Assembly (NCBI GenBank): GCA_028710865.1 | Contig: JAQTUF010000002.1 | Span: 1-64,000 of the forward strand | Length of the DNA: 64,000 bases | Source: Candidatus Shapirobacteria bacterium | GTDB taxonomy: Bacteria; Patescibacteria; Microgenomatia; UBA12405 | Reading direction: 5' to 3' | In this document: positions 43,122 through 52,087 of the stretch, piece after piece | Position numbering within the stretch: position 1 is the stretch's first letter | Layout: the number at the start of each line of letters is the position of its first letter | Program-made: the position numbers and the translations under genes | Notes under the pieces: model-generated | Database searches by the model: none | Told to the model about the DNA's origin: nothing | What the model saw: only the letters and a program-made list of their open reading frames with translations

Positions 43122-44908
43122 AACTAATTTATTCTCATCTTCAAAAATTTTTACCCAATCTAAATGTAAAACCACAACAACTTCGAGATGATTTAACTAT
43201 GATTGGCCATTTCACTAATTTTTTTGAAGAAATTGATGGTGAAATTGTTTTTGATTTAGATATTAAAGTAAATAGGGGAGACTGTCTTGGTTATTACGGT
43301 CTTGCTCGTGATCTTTCAGTTTTTTACAACATCCCTCTTAAAAACTTAGTAAAAGAAAATCCTAATAATAATAAAATTACTCTTCCTATTAAAGTCACCA
43401 CCGATAATGTTAAACGAGTCATGGCTGTTAAAATTTCTGACATTAAAAATAGTGAGTCTCCTGACTGGTTAAAAACTTTTATTTCTCTTCACGGTAATAG
43501 TCCTATCAATACCTTAGTTGACCTCACTAATTACATTATGTTTATGTATGGTCTCCCCCCTCATGCTTTTGATACCGCCAAATCTACCCAAAATTTGATT
43601 TGGCAAATGAATCCAGGTTTTAAAGAATTTATTAGTCTTGATGCCTCTAAATTTAATATAGATAAAAATATTTTAATGATTAATAATCCTACCTCAGCTC
43701 TTAGTCTTAGTTTTTGGGGTGGGGAAGCTTGCGCTATTAATTTAACTACTACTGAGACTATTATCGAAATTGCTGTTTACAACCCCACTACTGTTCGTCA
43801 AAATAGTCGTCAAATAAAAGCGGCTACTGAAGCTGGTACTCGACTTGAAAAAGAATTAGATCCAGAAACTATCCCTATTGCCTTTAATCATCTAGTTAAT
43901 TTGATTTTAGAAAATTGCAGTGGTCAAATATCATCCGATATTTTTGATTATTACCCTAAAAAAATAAAATCACCTCAAATAAAATTTGATTTCAAAAAAC
44001 CCTCACTTGTCTCTGGTATTAAGATTCCTACCAACTTTTCTACTGATGTCTTTACTCGTCTTGGCTGTTTAATTAAGGATAATCTTATTACCCCACCATC
44101 AATTAGAAAAGATATTACTCTTGAAGCCGACCTTATTGAAGAGGTTATCCGTTTTTGGGGTTATCAAAAAATACCCACCGATCAACCAATTGCCTTTAAA
44201 AAAATTAAAGACATTACTCCTAAAGAAATTTTTTTAATTGATCAATTAAAAGATAAACTCATTAAATTAGGTTATGACGAAATTCTTTGTTGGCCTTTAG
44301 TTAATACTCCCACCAACCCCAAAACTGTCATTACCACTCAAAACAGTATTAACACCGAAGTTATCTATCTTCGTCAAAGTTTAATTCCTTCGCTTCAACA
44401 ACAACTTGATCAATATTCCCGTTTTAAATTAAGTGCCACTCAATTTTTTGAAATTGGCAAGGTTTTCTCAAAAGAAGGAGATAATTTTATTGAAAAAAAT
44501 TCTTTAGCCATTTTTTGTAATGATTCTCAAAAATTAATTCAAGATTTAACTAAATTAAATTTAAAAACTAATATTATTGATCAAAACTTTGCTGAAATTA
44601 TAATTGATTATCTTCCAAAACCAAAAAGTTATACCCCTAAGGTTTTAAATCAACCAGCTTATGAATTAACTTCTCAAATTATTATTCTCGATGCCAATAT
44701 TACTTTAGACCATCAAGAAGATCCAATTAATTTAATTAAAAAATATTCTCAAATCGTTGGTTCAAAAATTCTTTGGGAAATGGTTATAACCGATATCTAT
44801 CACGATCCTAAAAATAATAAATATCGCTATACTTTTCGTGTTTCCTATTTCAATACTGACGACAAAACTGCCAAAGAAACCCATCTTAAAGCTTTTAACT
44901 TGAAATAG
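43118..44908 (+). CDS. pheT: Phenylalanyl-tRNA synthetase beta subunit, reduced
   Basis: 596 residues against the usual 650-800. The N-terminal EMAP-II-like tRNA-binding domain is absent: the sequence runs straight from MKLIYSHLQKFLPNL to the B1 core (FDLDIKVNRGDCLGYYGLARDLSVF). B3/B4 editing region, B5, and a degenerate FDX-ACB domain at the end (YRYTFRVSYFNTDDKTAKE) are present. Confidence 0.93.
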   Translation: MKLIYSHLQKFLPNLNVKPQQLRDDLTMIGHFTNFFEEIDGEIVFDLDIKVNRGDCLGYYGLARDLSVFYNIPLKNLVKENPNNNKITLPIKVTTDNVKRVMAVKISDIKNSESPDWLKTFISLHGNSPINTLVDLTNYIMFMYGLPPHAFDTAKSTQNLIWQMNPGFKEFISLDASKFNIDKNILMINNPTSALSLSFWGGEACAINLTTTETIIEIAVYNPTTVRQNSRQIKAATEAGTRLEKELDPETIPIAFNHLVNLILENCSGQISSDIFDYYPKKIKSPQIKFDFKKPSLVSGIKIPTNFSTDVFTRLGCLIKDNLITPPSIRKDITLEADLIEEVIRFWGYQKIPTDQPIAFKKIKDITPKEIFLIDQLKDKLIKLGYDEILCWPLVNTPTNPKTVITTQNSINTEVIYLRQSLIPSLQQQLDQYSRFKLSATQFFEIGKVFSKEGDNFIEKNSLAIFCNDSQKLIQDLTKLNLKTNIIDQNFAEIIIDYLPKPKSYTPKVLNQPAYELTSQIIILDANITLDHQEDPINLIKKYSQIVGSKILWEMVITDIYHDPKNNKYRYTFRVSYFNTDDKTAKETHLKAFNLK

Positions 44909-44948
44909 TTTGTATTATATATAATAGGTTTTTACCTGTTTGATATAC

Positions 44949-44975
44949 TTAGCAGTTAACACTACAGACTGCTAG
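44949..44975 (+). repeat. TAGCA/TGCTA hairpin, copy B
   Basis: TTAGCA, 15 nt, TGCTAG, the same 27-nt design as copy A at 10584. It lies between the convergent pheT and penicillin-binding protein genes. GTTAAC occurs twice around the 3' arm. Confidence 0.5.
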
Positions 44976-45016
44976 TTAACACCAAAAACAAAATATACCC
45001 AATTTTTAGGTAATAT

Positions 45017-47635
45017 TTACAAGCTCAAAGTTGGACTTGGAGCTACAGTTGAAGTTACAGTTATAATTGGGGTAGGAACAGCATCCCAAGCTGTATTAAC
45101 ACCAATATTTGCTTCTCTTTCTTGGCTATTACCTTCACGATCAGTCGCTCTCACTTTAAGAGTATGAGGTCCATCAGGTAAAGTTAAACTCATTTCAAAT
45201 GGTCTCTCTGTCCAAGTCTTTTTTTCCACTCCATCCACCCACAATCTTACTTCCGTAATCTTCATAACTGAATTGGTATTTATTTTTACATCAAAAGTAT
45301 TACCCACAGTTGATTGATGACCTGGAGTATCTATACCCACATTTACTAATCCACCACTATGACAATAATCAGTTGATGGATTATATTTATCTTTATCTGA
45401 TTGCTGAGCAATCCAACCATCAATTCCTTCTTGCCATCTATTTTTTCCATCAATCGACACTGGATCATCCTCTTTAAAAATAAAATATTCCTTTTCATCG
45501 TAATTACCTGAAGCCACATCATCGGGAGTCGCTAAACCAGATTGTCCTCTACACACTTTAAGTTTGACATGGATCGGGTCAGATATAGTCGGTTGGGTTC
45601 CATCAATAAAATATTCTGTTTTTGATTCAAACCCATCATGAGCCAGATATCCTGAAACTTTATCTACTGTTAATGAAACAATTTTATCTGGAATTGGAAA
45701 GTCTTGTTTATTTCGTTTAGTTACCTCATAATTCATAATTCTTCTCCATATTGGTGTTGCTCCTGATACTCCCGATGCTACTTTGCCCATAGGAGTACTG
45801 TCATTATTTCCCACCCAAACTGCTGTCAATAAATTTGGTGTCCAACCAATTGCCCAATTATCTTTTTTATCATTGGTAGTTCCAGTTTTTACTGCCACTT
45901 GATAACCAGAAATCTGTAGTCCATTAACAGCTCCAAAAGTTAATTCTCGAGCACTATTATCTGATAGGATATTAGAAATAATAAAGGCTTCTTGAGGAGT
46001 CATTACTTGCTTCCCTTTACTTTCTTTATATTCTTCTAATACTCGACCACTACTATCTTCTACTTTCAATATTCCCACTGGACTTACTTTTTGACCACCA
46101 TTAGCAAAGGCTGAATATGCTCCTGCTAAATCAATCATTTTAACTTCAGCTCCTCCCAATGTTACCGCAAACCCAAATTTTGACAAATTTTCTTTTGTTG
46201 GTTCCAAATTAGTTAATCCCATATCAAAAGCTTGTTGTAACATATCTTTTACTCCCACATTTGCCAATGTCTTTACTGCTGTAGTGTTAATTGAATTTCC
46301 TAAAGCATTTCTTAAACTCATTGGACCTAAAAATTTACCAGTATAATTCTGTGGGCTGTAATCTTTTTGTCCTGTTATTGGTAAAGTCACTGGAGTATCC
46401 ATAATCAAACTAGCTGCTGTCCATCCTTTTTTAATTGCTGTCAAATAAGTTATTGGTTTAATAGCTGACCCTGGTTGTCTTAAAGCCTGAGTTACTACAT
46501 TAAAATTACCATCAGTTTTATCAGAAAAATAATCCCGTGATCCTACCATCGCCAAAACTTGCCCATTAGTTGGATCCAAAACCAAAGCCGCTCCATTACT
46601 TATCCCCAAGCTTTCAGCTTTATCAATTTCTTCAGTCACTATAGTTTGAGCCTGATTTTGTAACTCTAAATCTAATGTTGTCGTAATTTTCAGACCACCA
46701 TTTTCTACCACATCTGCACCATATTTAGCTGTCAACAAATCTTTTATCCAAAAAACAAAATGTGGCGCCGCCACGGTTGAATTTTTACTTTGGAATTGAT
46801 AATTTTCTACCTGTTTCATTGTTTCAGTGGCCAAATCCTTAGTGATATAACCATCTTCTACCATTCTTGTTAAAACATGTTCCGTCCTCGCAATATAAGC
46901 TTTTGGTGTACTTGAAAAAGGGGAATAAACACTTGGTAGCTGAGGAAACCCGGCCAGAATAGCAGATTCCGCCAAATTTAACTGGTCTACTGATTTACCA
47001 AAATATTGCTGTGATGCTTCTTCTACTCCATAAGCCAACCCACCATAAGGCGCTTCATTTAAATACATTAACAAAATATCATCTTTATTATATTTAGCCT
47101 CAATTTGAATCGATAAAATCAATTCCTTTATTTTTCTAGTAATCGTTCTTTCTTTTGTTAATAAGACAATACTAGTTAATTGTTGTGTCAAAGTTGAACC
47201 ACCAGTTACTTTTCCAAAATAAAAAACATTTTTAATGATTCTAAAAGGAGTTAAAAGATCAAAACCATTATGGCTATAAAAACTTTTATCTTCTACTGCT
47301 ACTGTCGCTTGTTTTAAATATTCTGGAATCTTATCAAAAGTTACTGCTTCCCGTTTAGCATCACTATAAATATCATATAAAGATTTTCCATTCCGATCAT
47401 AAACTTTACTCGAATAACCCTCTCTTCTGACTACTTTAGTAGGGGAAGGTAAATCTTTTGAATACCAAGCAAATAAAATTAATAAACAAACAAACCCAAC
47501 CGCAAATAAAATTAATAAAATTTTAAAAAATTTAAACCAAAATCTTTTATCCTTTATTCTTTTTTTTAAACTCAATTTATTAGTCATTCTAACTTTCCAA
47601 TAATTCAATTTTCTCCTCAAATTTCTCGACAACAT
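45017..47635 (-). CDS. Class A penicillin-binding protein with C-terminal Ig-like domain
   Basis: 872 residues, bifunctional peptidoglycan synthase. Membrane anchor (about 37-57), GT51 domain (EDKSFYSHNGFD from 115, GGSTLTQQ 145-152), transpeptidase with S390-x-x-K393, SIN 448-450 and KTGT 583-586, then a C-terminal Ig-like domain (about 770-850, VDGVEKKTWTERPFEMSLTL). ATG 47635 follows directly on the stop of a 35-codon ORF; an alternative ATG at 47587 is possible. Typical of Gram-positive-like envelopes. Confidence 0.94.
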   Translation of the reverse strand: MLSRNLRRKLNYWKVRMTNKLSLKKRIKDKRFWFKFFKILLILFAVGFVCLLILFAWYSKDLPSPTKVVRREGYSSKVYDRNGKSLYDIYSDAKREAVTFDKIPEYLKQATVAVEDKSFYSHNGFDLLTPFRIIKNVFYFGKVTGGSTLTQQLTSIVLLTKERTITRKIKELILSIQIEAKYNKDDILLMYLNEAPYGGLAYGVEEASQQYFGKSVDQLNLAESAILAGFPQLPSVYSPFSSTPKAYIARTEHVLTRMVEDGYITKDLATETMKQVENYQFQSKNSTVAAPHFVFWIKDLLTAKYGADVVENGGLKITTTLDLELQNQAQTIVTEEIDKAESLGISNGAALVLDPTNGQVLAMVGSRDYFSDKTDGNFNVVTQALRQPGSAIKPITYLTAIKKGWTAASLIMDTPVTLPITGQKDYSPQNYTGKFLGPMSLRNALGNSINTTAVKTLANVGVKDMLQQAFDMGLTNLEPTKENLSKFGFAVTLGGAEVKMIDLAGAYSAFANGGQKVSPVGILKVEDSSGRVLEEYKESKGKQVMTPQEAFIISNILSDNSARELTFGAVNGLQISGYQVAVKTGTTNDKKDNWAIGWTPNLLTAVWVGNNDSTPMGKVASGVSGATPIWRRIMNYEVTKRNKQDFPIPDKIVSLTVDKVSGYLAHDGFESKTEYFIDGTQPTISDPIHVKLKVCRGQSGLATPDDVASGNYDEKEYFIFKEDDPVSIDGKNRWQEGIDGWIAQQSDKDKYNPSTDYCHSGGLVNVGIDTPGHQSTVGNTFDVKINTNSVMKITEVRLWVDGVEKKTWTERPFEMSLTLPDGPHTLKVRATDREGNSQEREANIGVNTAWDAVPTPIITVTSTVAPSPTLSL

Positions 47636-47743
47636 TTATTTATTAATCAAAACCATTAAAAATGGTACCATCCCCGACAAAAGCAACGCTACCATCGTCA
47701 CTATTAAAATTATTTTTGTAACTGTTTTACGTTTAACACCCAT
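47636..47743 (-). CDS. 35-aa membrane peptide upstream of the PBP
   Basis: A short ORF (MGVKRKTVTKIILIVTMVAL...) with a basic N-terminus and one hydrophobic helix of about 23 residues. Its TAA abuts the PBP ATG with no gap, and an extended -10 lies 6 nt before its ATG, so it would be the first cistron of the PBP message. No family recognised. It may modulate the synthase or serve for translational coupling. Confidence 0.55.
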   Translation of the reverse strand: MGVKRKTVTKIILIVTMVALLLSGMVPFLMVLINK

Positions 47744-47749
47744 GAATAA

Positions 47750-47755
47750 ATGATA
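47750..47755 (-). promoter_or_regulatory. -10 box of the 35-aa peptide/PBP operon, leaderless spacing
   Basis: Minus strand TGCTATCAT ends 6 nt before ATG 47743. Confidence 0.55.
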
Positions 47756-47772
47756 GCATAAATGAAAGCTTG

Positions 47773-47778
47773 TATAAT
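47773..47778 (+). promoter_or_regulatory. -10 box of the M16 peptidase
   Basis: TGTATAAT ends 8 nt before ATG 47787. Confidence 0.55.
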
Positions 47779-47786
47779 TACACTAA

Positions 47787-49049
47787 ATGACTAAACCATC
47801 AATTTTTTATATCAATAAAACCAAAGTTGTTTTGTTTCCTATAAAAAATGTTCGTAGTATTGAAATTAATATTACCATTAAATGTGGCAGTTGGTATGAA
47901 ATAGGGGAAAGGTGGGGTATTTTTCATTTTTTAGAACATATGATTTTACAAGGGACTAAAAATCTTCCATCATCAGAAAAAATTTCTGAATTTGCCAAAG
48001 AAAATGGAATATACTATAACGCTTTTACTAATGGAACAAAAATAAATATTCCTTTAAATATTCCTGATTTAAGCCTAAATCAAGGATTAAAAATGTTAGA
48101 AGAAATAGTTTTTAATCCACTGATTTCAAAAGAAAAGATAAAAAATGAATTAGGCGCTATCAACCAAGAATTTCTCTCCAAATGGGATCGACCAGAAACC
48201 CGTTTTTTTAGGAAAATTGATAAACATATCTTTGGTAAAAACCATATTTATATTCGTGATGGTTTAGGCCAAATTGATTTTATTAAAAATATTTCTTCAT
48301 CAGATCTTAAAAAAATCCATCAACAATATTTTCAGCCCCAAAATATGATAATTACTATTGTTGGTAATATTAAAAATAAACCTGAATTAATCAAAAAGTT
48401 AACTAAAATTTTTAATAAACATCCCAACACTTTTAAATCTAAAATCAAATATCCATTAATAACCCCATCTTCTCAACAAACTCTAATTTACCAAGATAAA
48501 CCAAACCAAGAAAACATTACTTTAATTTGGATATTAGAAAAAAATAAAAAAAATAATCGTCTTAAAAAAATTTCCAATATTATCTTTAATAATCTTTTTG
48601 GTAATAGTATTGATTCATTACTATTTAAAATATTTAGACTTAAATATGGTCTAGTTTATGGAATCAAAAGTTCAATTAGTAATTATAAAAATTGCAGTTT
48701 TTTTGAAATTTCCTGTCAAATTGATCCAACTAATCGTCAAAAATTTTTAGAAATATTTAAAAAAGAATTAAAAAACATTTTTAGTCAAATAAATGAAAAA
48801 ATGTTTAAAAGAACTATAAAATATTTAAATTATCAAGAATTAATAGTTTATGATTCTGTTAAAGAAATTAGCAATCTGATTACCAATGAATCTTTTCTTT
48901 ATAAAAAAATATTTTTACCAGAGGATTATATTGATTTATCTAAAAAAATTAATTTTAAAAAAACACTTTTATACTTTAAAGAAAAAATTACCTGGGAAAA
49001 TAAATATCTCTTTATCATGACCTCTGCCAACTCAAATCCCAATCCATAA
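47787..49049 (+). CDS. M16 family zinc peptidase
   Basis: 420 residues with the inverted zinc motif HFLEH (47-51) and downstream Glu ligand region NELGAINQEF (121-129). Resembles the processing-peptidase/PqqF-like M16B group. No signal peptide, so cytoplasmic. The C-terminal half lacks a recognisable R/Y pair by eye. Substrate unknown. Confidence 0.85.
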   Translation: MTKPSIFYINKTKVVLFPIKNVRSIEINITIKCGSWYEIGERWGIFHFLEHMILQGTKNLPSSEKISEFAKENGIYYNAFTNGTKINIPLNIPDLSLNQGLKMLEEIVFNPLISKEKIKNELGAINQEFLSKWDRPETRFFRKIDKHIFGKNHIYIRDGLGQIDFIKNISSSDLKKIHQQYFQPQNMIITIVGNIKNKPELIKKLTKIFNKHPNTFKSKIKYPLITPSSQQTLIYQDKPNQENITLIWILEKNKKNNRLKKISNIIFNNLFGNSIDSLLFKIFRLKYGLVYGIKSSISNYKNCSFFEISCQIDPTNRQKFLEIFKKELKNIFSQINEKMFKRTIKYLNYQELIVYDSVKEISNLITNESFLYKKIFLPEDYIDLSKKINFKKTLLYFKEKITWENKYLFIMTSANSNPNP

Positions 49050-49120
49050 AAAAAAGGGCCAGGCATACAGAAATAAAATTAATCGATCAAAAAGATCAAT
49101 CTCTTTCTGTATGACTGGCC
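49048..49120 (-). terminator. Long hairpin terminator for minus-strand tRNA-like genes
   Basis: GGCCAGGCATACAGAAA pairs with TTTCTGTATGACTGGCC around a 30-nt loop that itself holds GATC-AAAAA-GATC. On the minus strand it is followed by U8, just downstream of the tRNA-like gene at 49143. It may also stop the plus-strand M16 transcript. Confidence 0.7.
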
Positions 49121-49142
49121 AAAAGTAGGGGTATTGGGGTGG

Positions 49143-49240
49143 CAGCGATGATGGGACTTGAACCCACAACCTTCTCCGAAAGCTTGGCCGCAAAACCAAT
49201 GCTATAAAATGGAAACGCTCTACCATTAAGCTACATCGCC
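49143..49240 (-). tRNA. tRNA-like gene with 33-nt anticodon loop
   Basis: Canonical acceptor (GGCGATG/CATCGCT), D-arm (GCTT AATGGTA GAGC), variable loop AGGTT and T-arm (GTGGG/CCCAT, loop TTCAAGT). The anticodon stem TTTCC/GGAGA encloses 33 nt instead of 7, and that insert folds as AGC-TTGG/CCAA-GCT. Removing 26 nt after position 37 leaves loop ATTTTAC (anticodon TTT), but the body resembles tRNA-Thr, so identity is undetermined. Confidence 0.6.
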
Positions 49241-49285
49241 ACACAACAAAATAAAAACAACGCTTTGCTGTTTTTAAAAAAAATG

Positions 49286-49395
49286 GAGCGGAGAAAGGAT
49301 TTGAACCTTTTAATCAAAATGCCAGCCAAATAGCTTTATAAATATTCTATTTTTAAATTGACTAACAAATCAAACTCCCTTATCGAGTCTCCGCA
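49286..49395 (-). tRNA. Second aberrant tRNA-like gene
   Basis: T-arm (AAAGG/CCTTT, loop TTCAAAT) and acceptor pairing (GCGGAG/CTCCGC, T-T at the end) are clear, but about 110 nt separate the ends. The centre holds a hairpin TTGA-TTTGTTAG-TCAA and an inverted repeat AAATAG...CTATTT. An 8-nt loop containing GTT would suggest Asn, but position and size are irregular. It could be a tRNA with an insertion or a decayed gene. Confidence 0.4.
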
Positions 49396-49513
49396 CAAAC
49401 TTACCCCAATTATTTATTTTAAAGCACGACGACGAGTATAACCAAAACCTCAAATAAAAACAAGTCTTTAAAACTAAACCCAAATTAAACCCGAAAACTA
49501 AATAAATTTTTGG

Positions 49514-49519
49514 TATTAT
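49514..49519 (+). promoter_or_regulatory. -10 box of recG, leaderless spacing
   Basis: Extended -10 TGGTATTAT ends 7 nt before ATG 49527. Confidence 0.5.
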
Positions 49520-49526
49520 TATTTTT

Positions 49527-51533
49527 ATGGATAGCCTTTCTCAAATTCCCGGTATCGGTCCCCAAACTATCACTAAATTAACCAAGTTAAAAATTCAAAA
49601 GCCTTCTGACCTGCTTTATCATTTCCCTCATCGTTATATCGATTTTTCCCATATTACCAATATAAACAAAACTATTGAAAATGAAAATGCCACCATTACT
49701 GGTAAATTAATCAGTTTTCAAAATATCTTCACTCGTTCACATAAAAATCTTCAAAAAGCTGTTGTGGCTGATAATACTGGTCAAATAAATCTACTTTGGT
49801 TTAATCAACCCTATTTATCTAAAAATTTTAAGATAGGAGACACCTACAGTTTTGCTGGCACTATTTCTCTCTTTCAAAACAAAAAAACCATTATCTCTCC
49901 TGTTTATGGTCAATACCACACCGGTAAAATAATTGCTATTTACCCAGAAACTAGTGGCCTTTCTTCCACTTGGTTTCGCAAAACTATTCAAACTCATCTA
50001 CCTAATCTCTTGTTAAATATCATTGAAACTCTACCTCAAAATATCATCAATAATTACAAATTATTAAATTTAAAAAAATCTCTATCAGAGATTCATAACC
50101 CCCAAAATCTAAATATTTTAACTCAGGCTCGCAATCGGCTAGCTGTTGAAGAAATTCTAAAACTCCAAATTCATTCATATCTTTCTAAAAAAGATTGGTT
50201 GACTAAAACACCCAAAATTAAACTTACTTTAAGTCCAACAATCGATAAAAAAATCAAAAAGCTGATTACCCACCTTCCTTATGAATTAACTCTTTCACAA
50301 AAACAAATTTTATTAGAAATAATATCAGACCTTACTAACCCTAAAAAAGTTACCAATCGCCTCATTCAAGGTGAGGTTGGATCAGGTAAAACCATTCTGG
50401 CTCTAATCGCTTGTTTTTTAACTCATCTCAACAACTCCTTGTCCCTTTTCATTGCCCCTACGGAAATTTTGACCAATCAACATTTCATTACCTTCCAAAA
50501 AATTTTAAAACCATTTAAAGTTCCTATTTTACTTTTAACTGGCTCTAAAAAAATTAACCTCAAAAAAATTCCCAAAGATGCCATCATTATTGCCACCCAT
50601 GCCGCTATTTTCCAAAAAGATATTTTAGAAAATAAAGTTGCTTTGGTTATTATCGATGAACAACATAAATTTGGTGTTAAACAACGATCATTCTTATCTT
50701 CATCAATTCATCCACCACACTGTCTCACTATGACTGCTACCCCCATCCCTCGTACTATTAGCCTCACCATGTTAGGAAATTTAGATATTTCTACTATCAC
50801 TAGTTTACCAAAAAAACGTCTTCCTATTAAAACTTTTTTAGTTCCTAACAATAAAATCCCTAACTGTTATAACTGGATTCAAAATCAAATAATCAAAACT
50901 AAATGCCAAGCTTTTATTGTTTGTCCTTTTATTGAAGAATCAGAATCTATGCAAAGTGTTAAATCAGCCATCAAAGAATTTGAATATTTATCTAAAACTA
51001 TCTTTCCAAATTTAAAATTAGCCTTAATCCACGGTAAAATTAAACCAAAAGAAAAAGAAAAAATTATTACCAAATTCAAAAAAAATCAAATTAATATTTT
51101 AATTACCACTCCTATTATTGAAGTTGGTATTGATATTCCCAATGCCTCAATTATGATTATCCAATCAGCAGATCGCTTTGGTTTAGCCAGCCTCCACCAA
51201 ATCCGTGGTCGAATTGGTAGGGGACATCTTCAAAGTTATTGCTATCTCTTTACAGAAAGTAATAATGAGAAATCTACTTCTCGTCTCCAATTTTTAACCA
51301 ATAATAACAATGGCCTCAAAATTGCCGAATATGATTTAAAAACCAGGGGACCGGGTGAAGCTTTTTCTATTATCCAACACGGCTTTCCGTCACTTAAAAT
51401 TGCCAACTTTTCTGATTTGGAATTAATTAATCTAGGTCAAAAAATCCTAACCGAGTTAATCAATACACCAAACTTTGATCTATCCATCATCACTTCCGAA
51501 AACTTACCAGCAGAAAGTATAATTAATAATTAA
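49527..51533 (+). CDS. recG: ATP-dependent DNA helicase RecG
   Basis: 668 residues; reverses stalled replication forks. N-terminal wedge/OB domain (LLYHFPHRYIDFS, GKLISFQ), Walker A GEVGSGKT, motif II DEQHKFG, motif III TATPIPRTISLTMLG, motif VI HQIRGRIGRG, and the RecG-specific TRGPGEAF. Complete. Confidence 0.96.
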   Translation: MDSLSQIPGIGPQTITKLTKLKIQKPSDLLYHFPHRYIDFSHITNINKTIENENATITGKLISFQNIFTRSHKNLQKAVVADNTGQINLLWFNQPYLSKNFKIGDTYSFAGTISLFQNKKTIISPVYGQYHTGKIIAIYPETSGLSSTWFRKTIQTHLPNLLLNIIETLPQNIINNYKLLNLKKSLSEIHNPQNLNILTQARNRLAVEEILKLQIHSYLSKKDWLTKTPKIKLTLSPTIDKKIKKLITHLPYELTLSQKQILLEIISDLTNPKKVTNRLIQGEVGSGKTILALIACFLTHLNNSLSLFIAPTEILTNQHFITFQKILKPFKVPILLLTGSKKINLKKIPKDAIIIATHAAIFQKDILENKVALVIIDEQHKFGVKQRSFLSSSIHPPHCLTMTATPIPRTISLTMLGNLDISTITSLPKKRLPIKTFLVPNNKIPNCYNWIQNQIIKTKCQAFIVCPFIEESESMQSVKSAIKEFEYLSKTIFPNLKLALIHGKIKPKEKEKIITKFKKNQINILITTPIIEVGIDIPNASIMIIQSADRFGLASLHQIRGRIGRGHLQSYCYLFTESNNEKSTSRLQFLTNNNNGLKIAEYDLKTRGPGEAFSIIQHGFPSLKIANFSDLELINLGQKILTELINTPNFDLSIITSENLPAESIINN

Positions 51534-51557
51534 GCTCCACTTTTTCCTTTTTTCTGT

Positions 51558-51563
51558 TAAAAT
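51558..51563 (+). promoter_or_regulatory. -10 box of rpmF, leaderless spacing
   Basis: Extended -10 TGTTAAAAT ends 6 nt before ATG 51570. Confidence 0.55.
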
Positions 51564-51569
51564 ACTCCC

Positions 51570-51722
51570 ATGACAGCTTTACCAAAACACTGGCCCTCTA
51601 GCCGCCGACAAGGCCGCCGACGTGCTACCCAACTTGGTCCAAAATTAATTAAACCCATAGTTTGCAAAAATTGTGGTCAGCCGAAAATGGCTGGTTTCCA
51701 ATGCCCTAACTGTAAACAGTGA
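51570..51722 (+). CDS. rpmF: 50S ribosomal protein L32
   Basis: 50 residues: MTALPKHWPSSRRQGRRRAT, then a zinc ribbon CKNCGQPKM...CPNC. Four Cys and spacing match L32. TGA stop overlaps the GTG start of nusB (GTGA). It has its own leaderless-type promoter. Confidence 0.9.
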   Translation: MTALPKHWPSSRRQGRRRATQLGPKLIKPIVCKNCGQPKMAGFQCPNCKQ

Positions 51723-52087
51723 AAAATAAATTTGATCCCCGTCATTTAAAAAGAATTGCTAATGTCCAAGCTCTTTTTGCTTGGAGTTGTGGTAATAATG
51801 AACCTCATACCGAGGATACTAAAAATATTATCAAACATATTTCCAAAATAGATAAAACCATTGCTACTAATGCCCCAAAATGGCCACTTGATAAAATCAA
51901 TAAAGTTGATTTAAATATTCTAAGATATGCTTTTTGGGAACTTTTTTATTTAAAAAAGAATCCTGAAAAAGTTGTCATTGATGAAGTTATTGAAATTGCC
52001 AAAGAATATGGCACTGAATCAAGTTCTGCCTTTGTTAACGGTGTCATTGGCAGTGCTCTAAAAAATAAAAATGAATCCACTACTTAA
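51719..52087 (+). CDS. nusB: Transcription antitermination factor NusB
   Basis: 122 residues, GTG start. All-helical NusB pattern: RHLKRIANVQALFAW, VDLNILRYAFWELFYL, VVIDEVIEIAKEYGTESSSAFVNGVIGS. Acts with NusE/S10 in rRNA antitermination. Overlaps rpmF by 4 nt and rnc by 17 nt. Confidence 0.93.
   Translation: MKNKFDPRHLKRIANVQALFAWSCGNNEPHTEDTKNIIKHISKIDKTIATNAPKWPLDKINKVDLNILRYAFWELFYLKKNPEKVVIDEVIEIAKEYGTESSSAFVNGVIGSALKNKNESTT

Noticed and set aside
49032..49244. Short minus-strand ORF over the aberrant tRNA-like gene
   Set aside because: It is the tRNA-like sequence and its terminator read as protein.
49143..49395. Group I introns in the two aberrant tRNA-like genes
   Set aside because: Inserts are only about 26 and 40 nt; group I introns need well over 150 nt and conserved P/Q/R/S elements, which are absent.
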